A stretch of 64,000 bases of DNA from Bathymodiolus brooksi (GCA_963680875.1 OY804580.1:110301534-110365533), one strand, 5' to 3'; counted from the first letter of the stretch, positions 40,301-48,496 are shown. A program made the numbers and translations. Notes: a model not told the origin generated them from the sequence alone.

Positions 40301-41878
40301 GTATCTGATCTTTTGGCCATTGTTTTGTTTGTCCTTTGATTTACGACTTCCGATGACCCTTTTGTATCTTATCTTTTGGCCATTGTAGTGTGTGTCCTTT
40401 GATTTACGACTTCCGATGAACCTTTTGTATCTTATCTTTTGGCCATTGTAGTGTGTGTCCTTTGATTTACGACTTCCGATGACCCTTTTGTATCTGATCT
40501 TTTGGCCATTGTATTGTGTGTCCTTTGATTTACGACTTCCGATGACCCTTTTGTATCTTATCTTTTGGCCATTGTAGTGTGTGTCCTTTGATTTACGACT
40601 TCCGATGACCCTTTGATTTACGACTTCCGATGACCCTTTTGTATCTGATCTTTTGGCCATTGTAGTGTGTGTCCTTTGATTTACGACTTCCGACGACCCT
40701 TTTGTATCTTATCCTTTGGCCATTGTATTGTGTGTCCTTTGATTTACGACTTCCGATGAACCTTTTGTATCTTATCTTTTGGCCATTGTAGTGTGTGTCC
40801 TTTGATTTACGACTTCCGATGAACCTTTTGTATCTTATCCTTTGGCCATTGTATTGTTTGTCCTTTGATTGACGACATCCGATGACCCTTTTGTATCTTA
40901 TCTTTTGGCCATTGTATTGTGTGTCCTTTGATTTACGACTTCTGATGAACCTTTTGTATCTGATCTTTTGGCCATTGTATTGTGTGTCCTTTGATTTACG
41001 ACTTCCGATGACCCTTTTGTATCTTATCTTTTGGCCATTGTAGTGTGTGTCCTTTGATTTACGACATCCGATGAACCTTTGGTATCTTATCTTTTGGCCA
41101 TTGTAGTGTGTGTCCTTTGATTTACGACTTCCGATGACCCTTTTGTATCTTATCTTTTGGCCATTGTAGTGTGTGTCCTTTGATTTACGACATCCGATGA
41201 CCCTTTTGTATCTGATCTTTTGGCCATTGTATTGTGTGTCCTTTGATTTACGACTTCCGATGACCCTTTTGTATCTGATCTTTTGACCATTGTATTGTTT
41301 GTCCTTTGATTTACGACTTCCGATGACCCTTTTGTATCTTATCTTTTGGCCATTGTAGTGTGTGTCCTTTGATTTATGACTTCCGATGACCCTTTTGTAT
41401 CTGATCTTTTGGCCATTGTATTGTGTGTCCTTTGATTTACGACTTCCGATGACCCTTTTGTATCTTATATTTTGGCCATTGTATTGTGTGTCCTTTGATT
41501 TACGACTTCCGATGACCCTTTTGTATCTTATATTTTGCCATTGTATTGTGTGTCCTTTGATTTACGACTTCCGATGACCCTTTGATTTACGACTTCCGAT
41601 GACCCTTTTGGTATCTTCAAACTTTTCTAACTATTTACAGACCCACTGTGAGAACAGACTTTTACTCTCGACAGACACAAAATGAGTACATACATTTACT
41701 ATCGTCAGATACGAAAGTGATAACAATGTGACCGACATTTTAATTTATTTATAGGTGCCAACTTTTGGCGTTTAATCCAGGCGTTGTAACAGAAATTCGT
41801 CGATCTTATGCAGTTGGTCAGAGATTTTACACAAAGTGTTACAGAGGCAGTGAAGTGTGCCTAGGATGTTTACTGTAA
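25255..41878 (+). CDS. Secreted FAMeT-domain plus PAN/apple-like protein, four exons
   Basis: Predicted spliced gene: join(25255..25309, 28791..29318, 37689..37845, 41755..41878), 864 nt, 287 residues. Residues 1-18 (MKITDSFTILILKICITV) look like a signal peptide. Residues ~60-191 match the farnesoic acid O-methyltransferase-like domain (Pfam Methyltransf_FA): YEVSVGGYYNT at 89-99, YWVSWKRGHIKLGSG at 141-155, and IGISTAWGSTGKWKI at 177-191. Despite the name, this domain is usually an extracellular recognition-type module in invertebrates, so methyltransferase activity should not be assumed. Residues ~195-287 hold eight cysteines (204, 226, 230, 236, 248, 275, 282, 285). The spacing C-x3-C-x5-C-x11-C with GFNY resembles a short PAN/apple domain. 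All junctions are GT-AG and the phases (1, 1, 2) agree, although the introns are 3.5, 8.4 and 3.9 kb and full of repeats. A role in adhesion, mucus or immune recognition is inference. Expression is not shown. Confidence 0.82.
25553..25682. repeat. Foldback (palindromic) element, intron 1
   Basis: The left arm 25,553-25,591 (attacgtgatgtttttcata...) is the exact reverse complement of 25,644-25,682, and the pairing continues imperfectly through gatgtattggcc / ggccaatac to a short loop near 25,615. Upstream, 25,420-25,447 has a related small hairpin (ccaatacggatattttccgt). This fits a foldback MITE or cruciform-forming repeat. No target duplication is obvious. Confidence 0.8.
25728..25860. repeat. 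Second inverted-repeat element, intron 1
   Basis: The arms at 25,728-25,757 (ttggtttattgatattgaat...) and 25,832-25,860 (...tactatcaatagaccaa) are near-perfect inverse complements around a ~75-bp centre that includes a GC-richer stretch. It lies 45 bp after the previous palindrome, so the two may be parts of one element. Confidence 0.7.
26184..26340 (+). repeat. Dispersed repeat family 2, copy A
   Basis: Contains gccaagccaggaaagtgagc followed by a gattttgtctctg...catgattttttttattgg segment. The same order of motifs recurs at 28,480-28,640, 37,935-38,080 and 43,125-43,290: a taac(t/c)ccg..aatt stretch, a T-rich run, aagtgcc, gccaagccag, gtgagcggtcatg, ttttgcctc, ctacgatttt, then cctgttccg(g/a)cagt. 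It is a short interspersed repeat of unassigned type. Confidence 0.6.
26376..26495 (+). pseudogene. Reverse-transcriptase-like fragment, frameshifted
   Basis: Translation gives TYGVH in one frame and, after a frame change near 26,410, YHSDVLDRARLLTKKLFKQ followed by GYVALG in another, ending in a stop. This pattern resembles the C-terminal part of reverse-transcriptase ORFs that are abundant in bivalve genomes. The frame break and short length mark it as a dead fragment in intron 1. The family is assigned from memory of the motif and is tentative. Confidence 0.42.
26500..26844. other. Intron 1 sequence without recognised features
   Basis: AT-rich sequence with a weak inverted repeat around 26,627-26,675 (agtagctatatttaca / tgtatatagccact). 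I see no coding potential. Confidence 0.4.
26845..28512 (+). repeat. 52-bp tandem array with consensus 5' splice sites, intron 1
   Basis: About 32 copies of a 52-bp unit (ggttggaaagcactaccagt, then ccgcatcatttatccaggtc, then aggtaagtgaga). Divergence is low (g/t/a changes such as ggtaggtgag, ggaaagtgag, tccccatc). Most units read CAG|GTAAGT on the + strand, the consensus metazoan 5' splice site, in the sense direction of the host gene. The last unit grades into a family-2 dispersed repeat at 28,480-28,640. Confidence 0.96.
28480..28640 (+). repeat. Dispersed repeat family 2, copy B (array source)
   Basis: The final 52-bp unit continues into gtgagaggtcatgtatttg, then ccattttgcctctttctacg and cctgttccggcagtatggta, the downstream half of family 2. 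The array core (ccaggtcaggtaagtgag) aligns with gccaagccaggaaagtgag of copies A and C. The array thus appears to be an expansion of this element. Confidence 0.6.
28791..29318 (+). CDS. Exon 2: FAMeT-like domain
   Basis: The acceptor at 28,789-28,790 follows a strong pyrimidine/T tract (tgttgtttttgttatcatctttgtag). The nearer cag at 28,742-28,744 would run into a stop, so 28,791 is preferred. The donor is attaaag|gtaggataa (GT at 29,319). The exon is 528 nt, phase 1 in and phase 1 out, and carries the whole FAMeT-like domain. If the donor is not used, the frame adds GRII and stops at 29,332, giving a FAMeT-only protein. Confidence 0.88.
30003..30100. repeat. CCGACAGT/CCGATAGT octamer array, left arm
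   Basis: Short array alternating ccgacagt and ccgatagt with a few variants (tacgacgg, cccaatagt). Its inverted partner is at 31,299-31,411. The two arms could pair as one long hairpin inside the transposon. Confidence 0.85.
31299..31411. repeat. Octamer array, right arm (inverted)
   Basis: Reads gcatttgtcagactatcgg, then actgtcgg/actatcgg repeats: the reverse complement of the 30,003-30,100 array, including the adjoining caaatgc. It belongs to the inner part of the transposon's inverted ends. Confidence 0.85.
31870..33909 (+). pseudogene. Non-LTR retrotransposon reverse transcriptase, broken
   Basis: A reverse transcriptase reads through several frames: 31,984-32,430 (KAADFYGITAENI; NYRGITVTPTLS), 32,431-32,778 (IAMLDAKSAFDVV), 32,779-33,281 (RQGGVLSADL; the catalytic-box region TCADDVALIA), then two downstream frames to 33,909 with the RT-distal region. 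Breaks are an in-frame TAA at 32,428-32,430 and one-base shifts near 32,778, 33,281 and 33,520-33,545. The usual aromatic residue before ADD is Cys (tgc at 32,898). Upstream (31,870-31,983) has traces of the pre-RT linker, but no endonuclease domain is present, so the copy is 5'-truncated. The clade is not assigned. It sits inactive in intron 2. Confidence 0.9.
33910..34312. other. Intron 2 sequence without recognised features
   Basis: AT-rich sequence following the retrotransposon, possibly including its 3' tail. No poly-A tail or target duplication could be placed with confidence. Confidence 0.35.
34313..34480. mobile_element. MITE with 13-bp inverted ends and poly-G/poly-C hairpin
   Basis: Perfect 13-bp ends CAGGGGCGGATCC at 34,313 and GGATCCGCCCCTG at 34,468-34,480. 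The centre has a run of about 19 G, cgcgggcacccggcg, then about 14 C, which can fold into a G:C hairpin. The right half (reading inward on the opposite strand: aggatttcaagttag, gcgcacttaa, gcgccgagc) matches the copy at 53,580-53,805. The ends are hAT-like; no 8-bp duplication is visible. Confidence 0.72.
34481..35279. other. Intron 2 sequence, small direct repeat only
   Basis: Mostly unremarkable AT-rich sequence. 34,818-34,853 has a tandem duplication of gtaggattttcgaggtt. There is no coding signal. Confidence 0.4.
35280..36865 (+). repeat. 99-bp tandem array, intron 2
   Basis: About 16 copies of a 99-bp unit (ttacaggacctgcaactcat, ccggagaacatgagttttcc, atcgttttcaatgggctccg, tgttactcatctttag...). 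99 is a multiple of three, so one frame stays open for long runs (35,363-35,779 and 35,866-36,990), broken by a 1-base loss near 35,737 and a TAA at 35,843. The repeated peptide has a hydrophobic core (MGSVLLIFSFLCLFTLITG). Each unit also has a pyrimidine-rich tract ending gattacag, resembling a 3' splice site. The unit resembles an internal part of dispersed family 1 (ccggagcacatgagct; gttcgtgttactc; atctttag at 37,420-37,500, opposite strand). Confidence 0.95.
36866..36974 (+). other. T-rich junction between the 99-bp and 35-bp arrays
   Basis: gttgattattgtttggtttt, then T/C-rich sequence to 36,974. It appears to be the downstream body of the dispersed element whose other segment was expanded into the 99-bp array. 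The open frame from the array ends here at 36,990 and is not considered a gene. Confidence 0.4.
36975..37356 (-). repeat. 35-bp tandem array, intron 2
   Basis: Eleven copies of a 35-bp unit (gcacatcgacataagaagag, then tttgaagataaataa) starting at 36,977, nearly identical (one c-to-t change near 37,262). The unit includes gaagagtttgaagata, the end motif of dispersed family 1, and the array runs straight into that motif at 37,341. Overlapping open frames on the opposite strand are periodicity artefacts. Confidence 0.96.
37341..37545 (-). repeat. Dispersed repeat family 1 copy (reverse orientation)
   Basis: Read on the minus strand, it carries in order: ggtgccactagtggagcaa, ggttacccttccggagcac, ttagtggggttcgtgttac, gatctttag, tcttttggccattgtg, ttctgtccttcgattagcgg, gattatctccctttggtatc, then ttcaaactcttc. 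The same order occurs on the plus strand at 38,525-38,770 and the end recurs at 41,587-41,627. I recognise this as similar to abundant bivalve interspersed repeats; the class (SINE, Helitron-like or other) is open. Confidence 0.72.
37689..37845 (+). CDS. Exon 3: first part of the PAN/apple-like domain
   Basis: 157 nt, phase 1 in and phase 2 out. The acceptor is taken as gtttagttgtag|atttg (AG at 37,687-37,688); the alternative AG at 37,681-37,682 would add two valines in frame. The donor is ccaaaag|gtaact. It encodes four cysteines in a PAN-like order (TTCGLND; ECAALC; TCIGFNY). Without splicing, the frame stops at once after SKR. Confidence 0.82.
37935..38080 (+). repeat. Dispersed repeat family 2, copy C
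   Basis: taaccccgttaatttttatt, gaagtgtctttgccaagcca, then gataagtcagcggtcatgta and ttttgcctctggg follow the family-2 order also seen at 26,184, 28,480 and 43,125. It starts ~90 bp after the exon 3 donor. Confidence 0.6.
38081..38524. other. Intron 3 sequence without recognised features
   Basis: Open frames of 70-110 codons exist on both strands, but they have no recognisable motifs and overlap each other. I do not regard them as exons. Confidence 0.35.
38525..38770 (+). repeat. Dispersed repeat family 1 copy, 5' part, with internal duplication
   Basis: gggtgtcgctaatggagctg, tttcttacccttcagaagca, ccggtttcagcc is followed by a second copy of the same stretch (38,590-38,650), then ttcactatctttagtttttt, and finally cttttgaccattgtattg leading into the 63-bp array. 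This is the plus-strand counterpart of 37,341-37,545. Confidence 0.68.
38741..41628 (+). repeat. 63-bp tandem array, intron 3, expanded inside family 1
   Basis: About 46 copies of a 63-bp unit (cctttgatttacgacttccg, atgacccttttgtatcttat, cttttggccattgtagtgtg, tgt), a few with small deletions. It closes with gacccttttggtatcttcaa, the family-1 end. Aligned to 37,341-37,430, the unit is the element's own segment from the cttttggccattgtg motif to ggtatctt. 63 is 21 codons, so one minus-strand frame stays open for 516 codons (39,110-40,660); this follows from the period and is not evidence of a gene. Confidence 0.95.
41755..41878 (+). CDS. Exon 4: end of the PAN/apple-like domain and stop
   Basis: The acceptor is taatttatttatag|gtgcc (AG at 41,753-41,754). 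The first base completes the AGG codon from exon 3, then 40 codons run to TAA at 41,876-41,878. It encodes CQLLAFNPG and four cysteines in total, ending CLGCLL. Joining it to exon 3 gives the PAN-type C-x-GF-N-Y...KRCQLL pattern, which is the strongest support for this intron. No AATAAA lies within the next few hundred bases, so the 3' end of the transcript is not placed. Confidence 0.82.
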
Positions 41879-42030
41879 CCAATTAACTATTTGATGACGG
41901 ACTCCTGTGATGTTAATGGTAATATGAATAGAAAGGAAACACTATTTGGAAATAGCAAATGTGCCACACATTATCAGTGGTATGCACTTGAAAACTATAG
42001 ACAGAAAACTATTATTTCAACGGGTTATTT
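41879..42030. other. Probable 3' untranslated region
   Basis: Unique sequence just after the stop codon. Its extent is unknown because no clear polyadenylation signal is seen before the next array. Confidence 0.4.
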
Positions 42031-42044
42031 GAAAACGTGCTTGA

Positions 42045-43100
42045 CATTTTTTTAACGCTGTTTTTCTGGTTATATGTGAGGGGTAACAATTTACTGACAT
42101 GTGGAAAATGCTTGTATGACACATCATTTCACTGAGAATACAGGTTTGAACACATCATTTCACTGAGAGTACAGGTTTAAACACATCATTTCACTGAGAG
42201 TACAGGTAACGCTGTTTGCCTGGTTATATGTGAGGGGTAACAATTTACTGACATGTAGAAAACGTTTGTATGACACATCATTTCACTGAGAGTACAGGTT
42301 TGAACACATCATTTCACTGAGAGTACAGGTTTAAGCACATCATTTCACTGAGAGTACAGGTTTAAACACATCATTTCACCGAGAGTACAGGTTTAAACAC
42401 ATAAAACTTGTATGACACATCATTTCACTGAGAGTACAGGTTTAAACACATAAAACTTGTATGGCACTTCATTTCACTGAGAGTACAGGTTTAAACACAT
42501 AAAACTTCTATAGCACTTCATTTCACTGAGAGTACAGGTTTAAACACATAAAACTTGTATGGCACATCATTTTACTGAGAGTATAGGTTTAAACACATAA
42601 AACTTGTATGGCACATCATTTCACTGAGAGTACAGGTTTAAACACATAAAACTTGTATTGCACATCATTTCACTGAGAGCACAGATTTAAACACATCATT
42701 TCACTAATAGTACAGGTTTAAACACATAAAACTTGTATGGCACATCATTTCACTAAGAGTACAGGTTTAAACACATCATTTCACTAAGAGTACAGGTTTA
42801 AACACATAAAACTTGTATGGCACATCATTTCACTGAGAGTACAGGTTTAAGCACATCATTTCACTGAGAGTACAGGTTTAAGCACATTATTGCACTGAGA
42901 GTACAGGTTTAAATACATCATTTCACTGAGAGTACAGGTTTAAGCACATCATTTCACTGAGAGTACAGGTTTAAGCACATATTTCACTGAGAGTACAGGT
43001 TTAAACACATCATTTCACTGAGAGTACAGGTTTGAACACATCATTTCACTGAGAGTACAGGTTTAAACACATCATTTCACTGAGAGTACAGGTTTGAACA
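42045..43100 (+). repeat. 31/49-bp mixed minisatellite downstream of the gene
   Basis: Units of 31 bp (cacatcatttcactgagagt, acaggtttaaa) are interspersed with 49-bp units that add cacataaaacttgtatgg. At the left edge a larger segment (ctggttatatgtgaggggta...) occurs twice (42,066 and 42,219). Variation is low (gtttgaa, gtttaag, tcactaagag). Confidence 0.93.
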
Positions 43101-43124
43101 CATCCCTGATAAACACATAAAACT

Positions 43125-43290
43125 TCCTTAACCCCACCACTTTTTTTTATTTTTAAAGTACCTTTACCAAGCTTGGATAGTGAGCGGTCATGAATGTGTG
43201 CTAGGGTATTAAATTTGCAATTATTTCTACGATTTTGGATATGTTCCGACAGTGTGATATTGTTTTGTTTTTCATCTTATGATATGGATT
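43125..43290 (+). repeat. Dispersed repeat family 2, copy D
   Basis: cttccttaaccccaccactt, tttaaagtacctttaccaag, ttggatagtgagcggtcatg, tttctacgattttggatatg and ttccgacagtgtgatattg follow the same order as copies A-C. Confidence 0.6.
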
Positions 43291-43336
43291 GGAGGCCTGG
43301 TAAAATTGTATAGATCTCTACAATGGATTTCTTAAA

Positions 43337-43565
43337 TTGTTGTTTTAACTATGTGAACCACTTGCTCTTGTTGTTTTAACTATGTGAACCACTTGCTCTT
43401 GTTGTTTTAACTGTGTGAACCACTTGCTCTTGTTGTTTTAACTATGTGAACCACTTGCTCTTGTTGTTTTAACTATGTGAACCACTTGCTCTTGTTGTTT
43501 TAACTATGTGAACCACTTGCTCTTGTTGTTTTAACTATGTGAACCACTTGCCCTTGTTGTTTATT
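43337..43565 (+). repeat. 31-bp tandem array
   Basis: About seven and a half near-identical copies of ttgttgttttaactatgtga, accacttgctc. The differences are a few single bases (ctgtgtg, gcccttg). Confidence 0.95.
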
Positions 43566-43604
43566 TCAAGCTCGTTAATGGTTCTTTATGTACATGTGTT
43601 TCAT

Positions 43605-43852
43605 ACTTGTTAATACTTATTAATCGATATGCAAATACACGTTGAAGAACACCGAAGGGACAATCAAGAATGGACAATCCAGAGACACTGGAAACATTGG
43701 AACTAAGATAAACAAAGCAACAACAACAAAACACAACTGATGTTTATGGAATTGCAAATAAACATTAGAGAAACCCAAAAGAGCAATCAATAATGCCAGA
43801 GACTCTGACAACATTGGCCACATTTGTTAATACTTATTAATAGATATGCAAA
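43605..43852. repeat. ~220-bp segment between direct repeats
   Basis: ttgttaatacttattaatcg, atatgcaaat at 43,607-43,634 recurs (one change) at about 43,824-43,853. The segment between has two diverged copies of a phrase (caatcaagaatggacaatcc, agagacactgg... and caatcaataatgccagagac, tctgac...). The flanking pair could be a long target duplication or a local tandem duplication. Confidence 0.5.
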
Positions 43853-44149
43853 TTATTATTTACTCAATTTTAAATCATTTTTTACTTCTTTCAAATTGAT
43901 CAGCAGGAAACTGGATTCTATTGTCAAATTTCTTAGGATAATCTTTTTTGAAAAGATTTGTCAAGGAAATCTCAAACAAAGAAGAACAGACTAGAAGTCG
44001 ACAAACAAGGACAACAGTCCCATACACTACAGATCTGTAGTAAAATAAAACATACATGTACAAAGGTCTGATGGAGGCTTCCAGGGAAACGAAGGAAGGT
44101 CAAATATATACGACAAAAATAACAACTCATTACAAAGTACCTATAGTCA

Positions 44150-44677
44150 AAATTTCACCCATTCCATTGAAAGAAGTCAAACTTTTGCCTGTTTAAATAA
44201 ATTTATAATTTCAGTGACAGTGACCATCTTTGATGTACGCAGCGATACCATATACAATGCTTAAAGGGCACACTCCCTGCCAAGTTTGATTTGATTTGGA
44301 TCCGTGGCTTCAGAGGGAAATTCTTTTAAAATGAATTTTGTTTAAATTTGGGCCAAATTTGCTTATTTGGCAAACTTATATAAATTTTATTGAAAACCCT
44401 AGAATATATATTGAAGATCTCTTTATAATTGTACATCCAGTTTAAATTTCAGCCCATTTCAGTGAAATGTATGGTTATTGTTTTTCATCATATTTTAGTA
44501 ACAGTGATCATCTATAACGTGGGACAGGGTTGACAGGAACGGGTTTTAAGGAAGCCATTTAAGGGCCATTCCTGCCAAGTTTGATTTGATTTGGCAAATG
44601 TTTTCGGGGACCAAAATAAATATTTGAAAAGTTCGCAGAGACAACGGATGCCACTTGACAACAAAAAGTGGCTTGTG
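44150..44677 (+). repeat. Two diverged ~300-bp repeats leading into the 41-bp array
   Basis: cagtgacagtgaccatcttt ... cctgccaagtttgatttgat occurs at 44,214-44,300 and again, diverged, at 44,500-44,597. The tail (gacaacggatgccacttgac, aacaaaaagtggcttg) resembles in layout the end of the 46.6-47.7 kb repeat (gacgacggacgccaagtgat, ggcaaaagctcac), so the two may be distant relatives. Confidence 0.5.
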
Positions 44678-45955
44678 TTGTATTCTGAAGTCAGATCATG
44701 CTGTCCATACCTTATATGTGTAAACCTGAAGTTAGATCATGCTGTCCATACATTATGTGTGTAAACCTGAAGTCAGATCATGCTGTCCATACCGTATGTG
44801 TGTAAACCTGAAGTCAGATCATGCTGTCCATACCTTATGTGTGTAAACCTGAAGTCAGATCATGCTGTCCATACCTTATGTGTGTAAACCTGAAGTCAGA
44901 TCATGCTGTCCATACCTTGTGTGTGTAAACCTGAAGTCAGATCATGCTGTCCATACCTTATGTGTGTAAACCTGAAGTCAGATCATGCTGTCCATACCTT
45001 ATGTGTGTAAACCTGAAGTCAGATCATGCTGTCCATACCTTATGTGTGTAAACCTGAAGTCAGATCATGCTGTCCATACCTTATGTGTGTAAACCTGAAG
45101 TCAGATCATACTGTCCATACATTATGTGTGTAAACCTGAAGTCAGATCATGCTGTCCATACCTTATGTGTGTAAACCTGAAGTCAGATCATGCTGTCCAT
45201 ACCTTATGTGTGTAAACCTGAAGTCAGATCATGCTGTCCATACCTTATGTGTGTAAACCTGAAGTCAGATCATGCTGTCCATACCTTGTGTGTGTAAACC
45301 TGAAGTCAGATCATGCTGTCCATACCTTATGTGTGTAATCCTGAAGTCAGATCATGCTGTCCATACCTTATGTGTGTAAACCTGAAGTCAGATCATGCTG
45401 TCCATACCGTATGTGTGTAAACCTGAAGTCAGATCATGCTGTCCATACCTTATGTGTGTAAACCTGAAGTCAGATCATGCTGTCCATACCTTATGTGTGT
45501 AAACCTGAAGTCAGATCATGCTGTCCATACCTTATGTGTGTAAACCTGAAGTCAGATCATGCTGTCCATACCTTATGTGTGTAAACCTGAAGTCAGATCA
45601 TGCTGTCCATACCTTATGTGTGTAAACCTGAAGTCAGATCATGCTGTCCATACCTTATGTGTGTAAACCTGAAGTCAGATCATGCTGTCCATACCTTATG
45701 TGTGTAAACCTGAAGTCAGATCATACTGTCCATACATTATGTGTGTAAACCTGAAGTCAGATCATGCTGTCCATACCTTATGTGTGTAAACCTGAAGTCA
45801 GATCATTCTGTCCATACCTTATGTGTGTAAACCTGAAGTCAGATCATGCTGTCCATACCTTATGTGTGTAAACCTGAAGTCAGATCATGCTGTCCATACC
45901 TTATGTGTGTAAACCTGAAGTCAGATCATGCTGACCATACCTTATGGGTGTAAAT
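44678..45955 (+). repeat. 41-bp tandem array
   Basis: About 31 copies of cctgaagtcagatcatgctg, tccataccttatgtgtgtaa, a. It is very homogeneous, with occasional changes (cattatg, ccgtatg, catactg). It begins inside the tail of the preceding dispersed repeat. Confidence 0.96.
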
Positions 45956-46341
45956 GAACACGATAGACTTTCCAATTGTACACTTAGACGCAAATTAAAG
46001 TAAAAGAACAACAGGGATTTTTTTTCAATCACAGTAGGGTCTTCAATAATGTGCATAACTCTAAAATGAGTATCAAACGGTCTATAGCCTGCAGTTGAAA
46101 GGTACTTTGATTTCTGTTGATAAATGCCACATTTTATATTCTATCATGTTTTTGCCTTGAAGTAACAAGAGGGAACATAAAATGTTTCACATTAATCGGA
46201 TATCAGTTTCCATTATAATTGTAAATTTGAAATGCACACTTCCTGTAGGATGTCATTTTTTAGAAGAACATTTAAGAGCCAATATGATGAAAATCAATCC
46301 ATCAAATTTATTATGTCACAAATATTCTACACATACTGCAT
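45956..46341. other. Unique AT-rich sequence
   Basis: No repeats or coding signals recognised between the 41-bp array and the TTAA-flanked transposon. Confidence 0.4.
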
Positions 46342-46589
46342 TTAAAGGCATACAGGCTCTCAGAATTGATTTTTTTTTGTTTATATTAAAAGTTGCCAAT
46401 ATTCGATGTTTTATAATAATAAAATGTTCTGAACAAGAAGCCAGGTTTAAAAAATATATTATAATGTCGTAATTAGTGAAAAGAATTCGAATGTCTGTTG
46501 GTAAAATCGCCATTAACACGACCTAATTATAAGTCGGCTGCTTTTCCGGAGTTTGCAGAATACTGATAACTGCTATAAATAACTAGAGT

Positions 46590-47715
46590 GGGCTGAGCCT
46601 GTATCACTCACCTTTCATTCTGCTTTGAGGAAACTTAGCACAGAACCTTCCATTGGTTGCATCCCACCAAGTTTCGGTTCATTTGGCTGCAGTGACAGAG
46701 AAGAAGATTTTAAGAAATCGACCAATCAGAAACAATAATGGCCTGTGGCGGCCATGTTTATTAACGGATGGGAACTAAATGCGCATTCTTTCTAGATGAC
46801 CTTCCAAGGATGCTTCCTACCAAGTTTTGATTCATTTGGCAAAGTGGTTTCAGAGAAGAACATTTTTCAGAAATTAATCAATCAGAAATGAGAATTGCCT
46901 GTGGCGACCATGTTTGTTGACGGATTGGAACTAAATTAGCAATCTTTATAGAGGAACTTCTAAGGATGCTTCCTTCCAAGGTTCGATTCATTTGGCCAAG
47001 CGTTTTCAGAGAAGAATTTTTTTTTAATCAACCAATCATAAACAAGAATTGCCTATGGCGGCCATGTTTGTTAACGGATCGGGGCGAGATGGACAATCTT
47101 TAAAGAGGACCTGCCATAGATGTTTCCTATCAAGTTTCGGTTCATTTGGCAAAGCGGTTTCAGAGAAGAATATTTTTTTAAATCGGCCAATCAGAAACAA
47201 GAATTGCCTATGGCGGTCATGTTTGTTAACAAATCGGAACTAAATGAGCAATCTTTATAGAGCACCTTCCAAGGATGCATCCTACCAAGTTTCGGTTCAT
47301 TTGGCAAAGCGGCTTCAGAGAAGAAGATTTTTTAGAAATCAACCAATCAGAAATAAGAATTGTCTGTGGCGGCCATGTTGTTAAACGGATCGGAAATAAA
47401 TGAGCAACCTCTATAGAGGACCTTCCAATGATGTTTCCTACCAAGTTTCGATTCATTTGGCCAAGCGGTTTCAGAGGAGAAGATTTTTTAGAAATCAACC
47501 AATCAGAAACAAGAATTGCCTGTGGCGGCCATGTTTGTTAATGGATCGGGACAAAATGAGCAATCTTTAGAGAGGACCTTCCATAGATGCTTCCTACCAA
47601 GTTTCACTTTATTTGGCTGAGGGGTTTCAGAGGTGAAGATTGAAATGTGAAAAGTTAACGGACGACGGACGCCAAGTGATGGCAAAAGCTCACATTGCCT
47701 TTGGCAAGGTGAGCT
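46590..47715 (+). repeat. ~155-bp diverged tandem repeat inside the TTAA transposon
   Basis: Six to seven diverged units of 154-156 bp, each with ccttccaaggatgcttccta, ccaagtttcggttcatttgg, ttcagagaagaagatttttt, aaccaatcagaaacaagaat and tgcctgtggcggccatgttt. It ends gacgacggacgccaagtgat, ggcaaaagctcac, ggcaaggtgagctaa, a tail I associate with a common bivalve interspersed repeat. It may be a separate element inserted in the transposon. Confidence 0.85.
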
Positions 47716-48496
47716 AACCAGGAAGAATGTTGCATGTAAATTCGTTAGAATTAATATAATTTAAGAAATATATCTATGAAATTGGATCCCGGGGTAATAA
47801 GTTAATATTGTAAAATGGTATTTAGTAAGAATGACACTTAAAATTGGAAATACGTGATGAAATCAATAAAAACAAACCCAAACTCTGCAAAGGGGCCCGA
47901 TAAAGGGAAAATTGTAAACAAATTGTATTGCATATTATTGACAACACTTGAGTTATTTTGATTATATTTTTTTAGACTGATTATATTTTTTTCAGAAAAA
48001 AACAGACATGAAGTTCATTATTTTAGTCTCTAATTTAAAAGAGATATCACCTAGCATTTTCTCCTGAAAAAAAAAGAATATATAAAAAACTACGATGCAA
48101 TTCTAATGTTAAAATATGATTCGGCCGAAAAAAGATACTAAATTATGCTTATGTGTTGAAAAATGGAGTAGGTCGGTATAACATCTTTTTTTAATTTTCA
48201 CACAAAGCTTGCTGAATCCTCCTTTTTGTGTCGTTTTCGTATAGAATCCGTCAATGTTTTTGTTCAATTCCACGATTCGATTTGTGCCATGTGCTTTCTT
48301 CATCAACAAATAATTTTGCACATGCGCAAACGCTTTCCCGAACGAGTTCACTGTCAGGTCGTAAGAATATTGCGTGGGTAAACATTGGATTCTTTACTGG
48401 ATTCAAGAAAATAAAACAGCGACGTATTTCTTTCGTTCTATGCTATTTACGTATGATATTATGAAAAATTTCAACTGCGCCGCCCGGGAATTAGTA
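47716..48496. other. Interior of the TTAA transposon, no recognised gene
   Basis: AT-rich. The only notable frame is 48,109-48,351 on the minus strand (80 codons, lysine-rich). Its antisense overlaps another short frame, and neither is identified. Confidence 0.35.
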
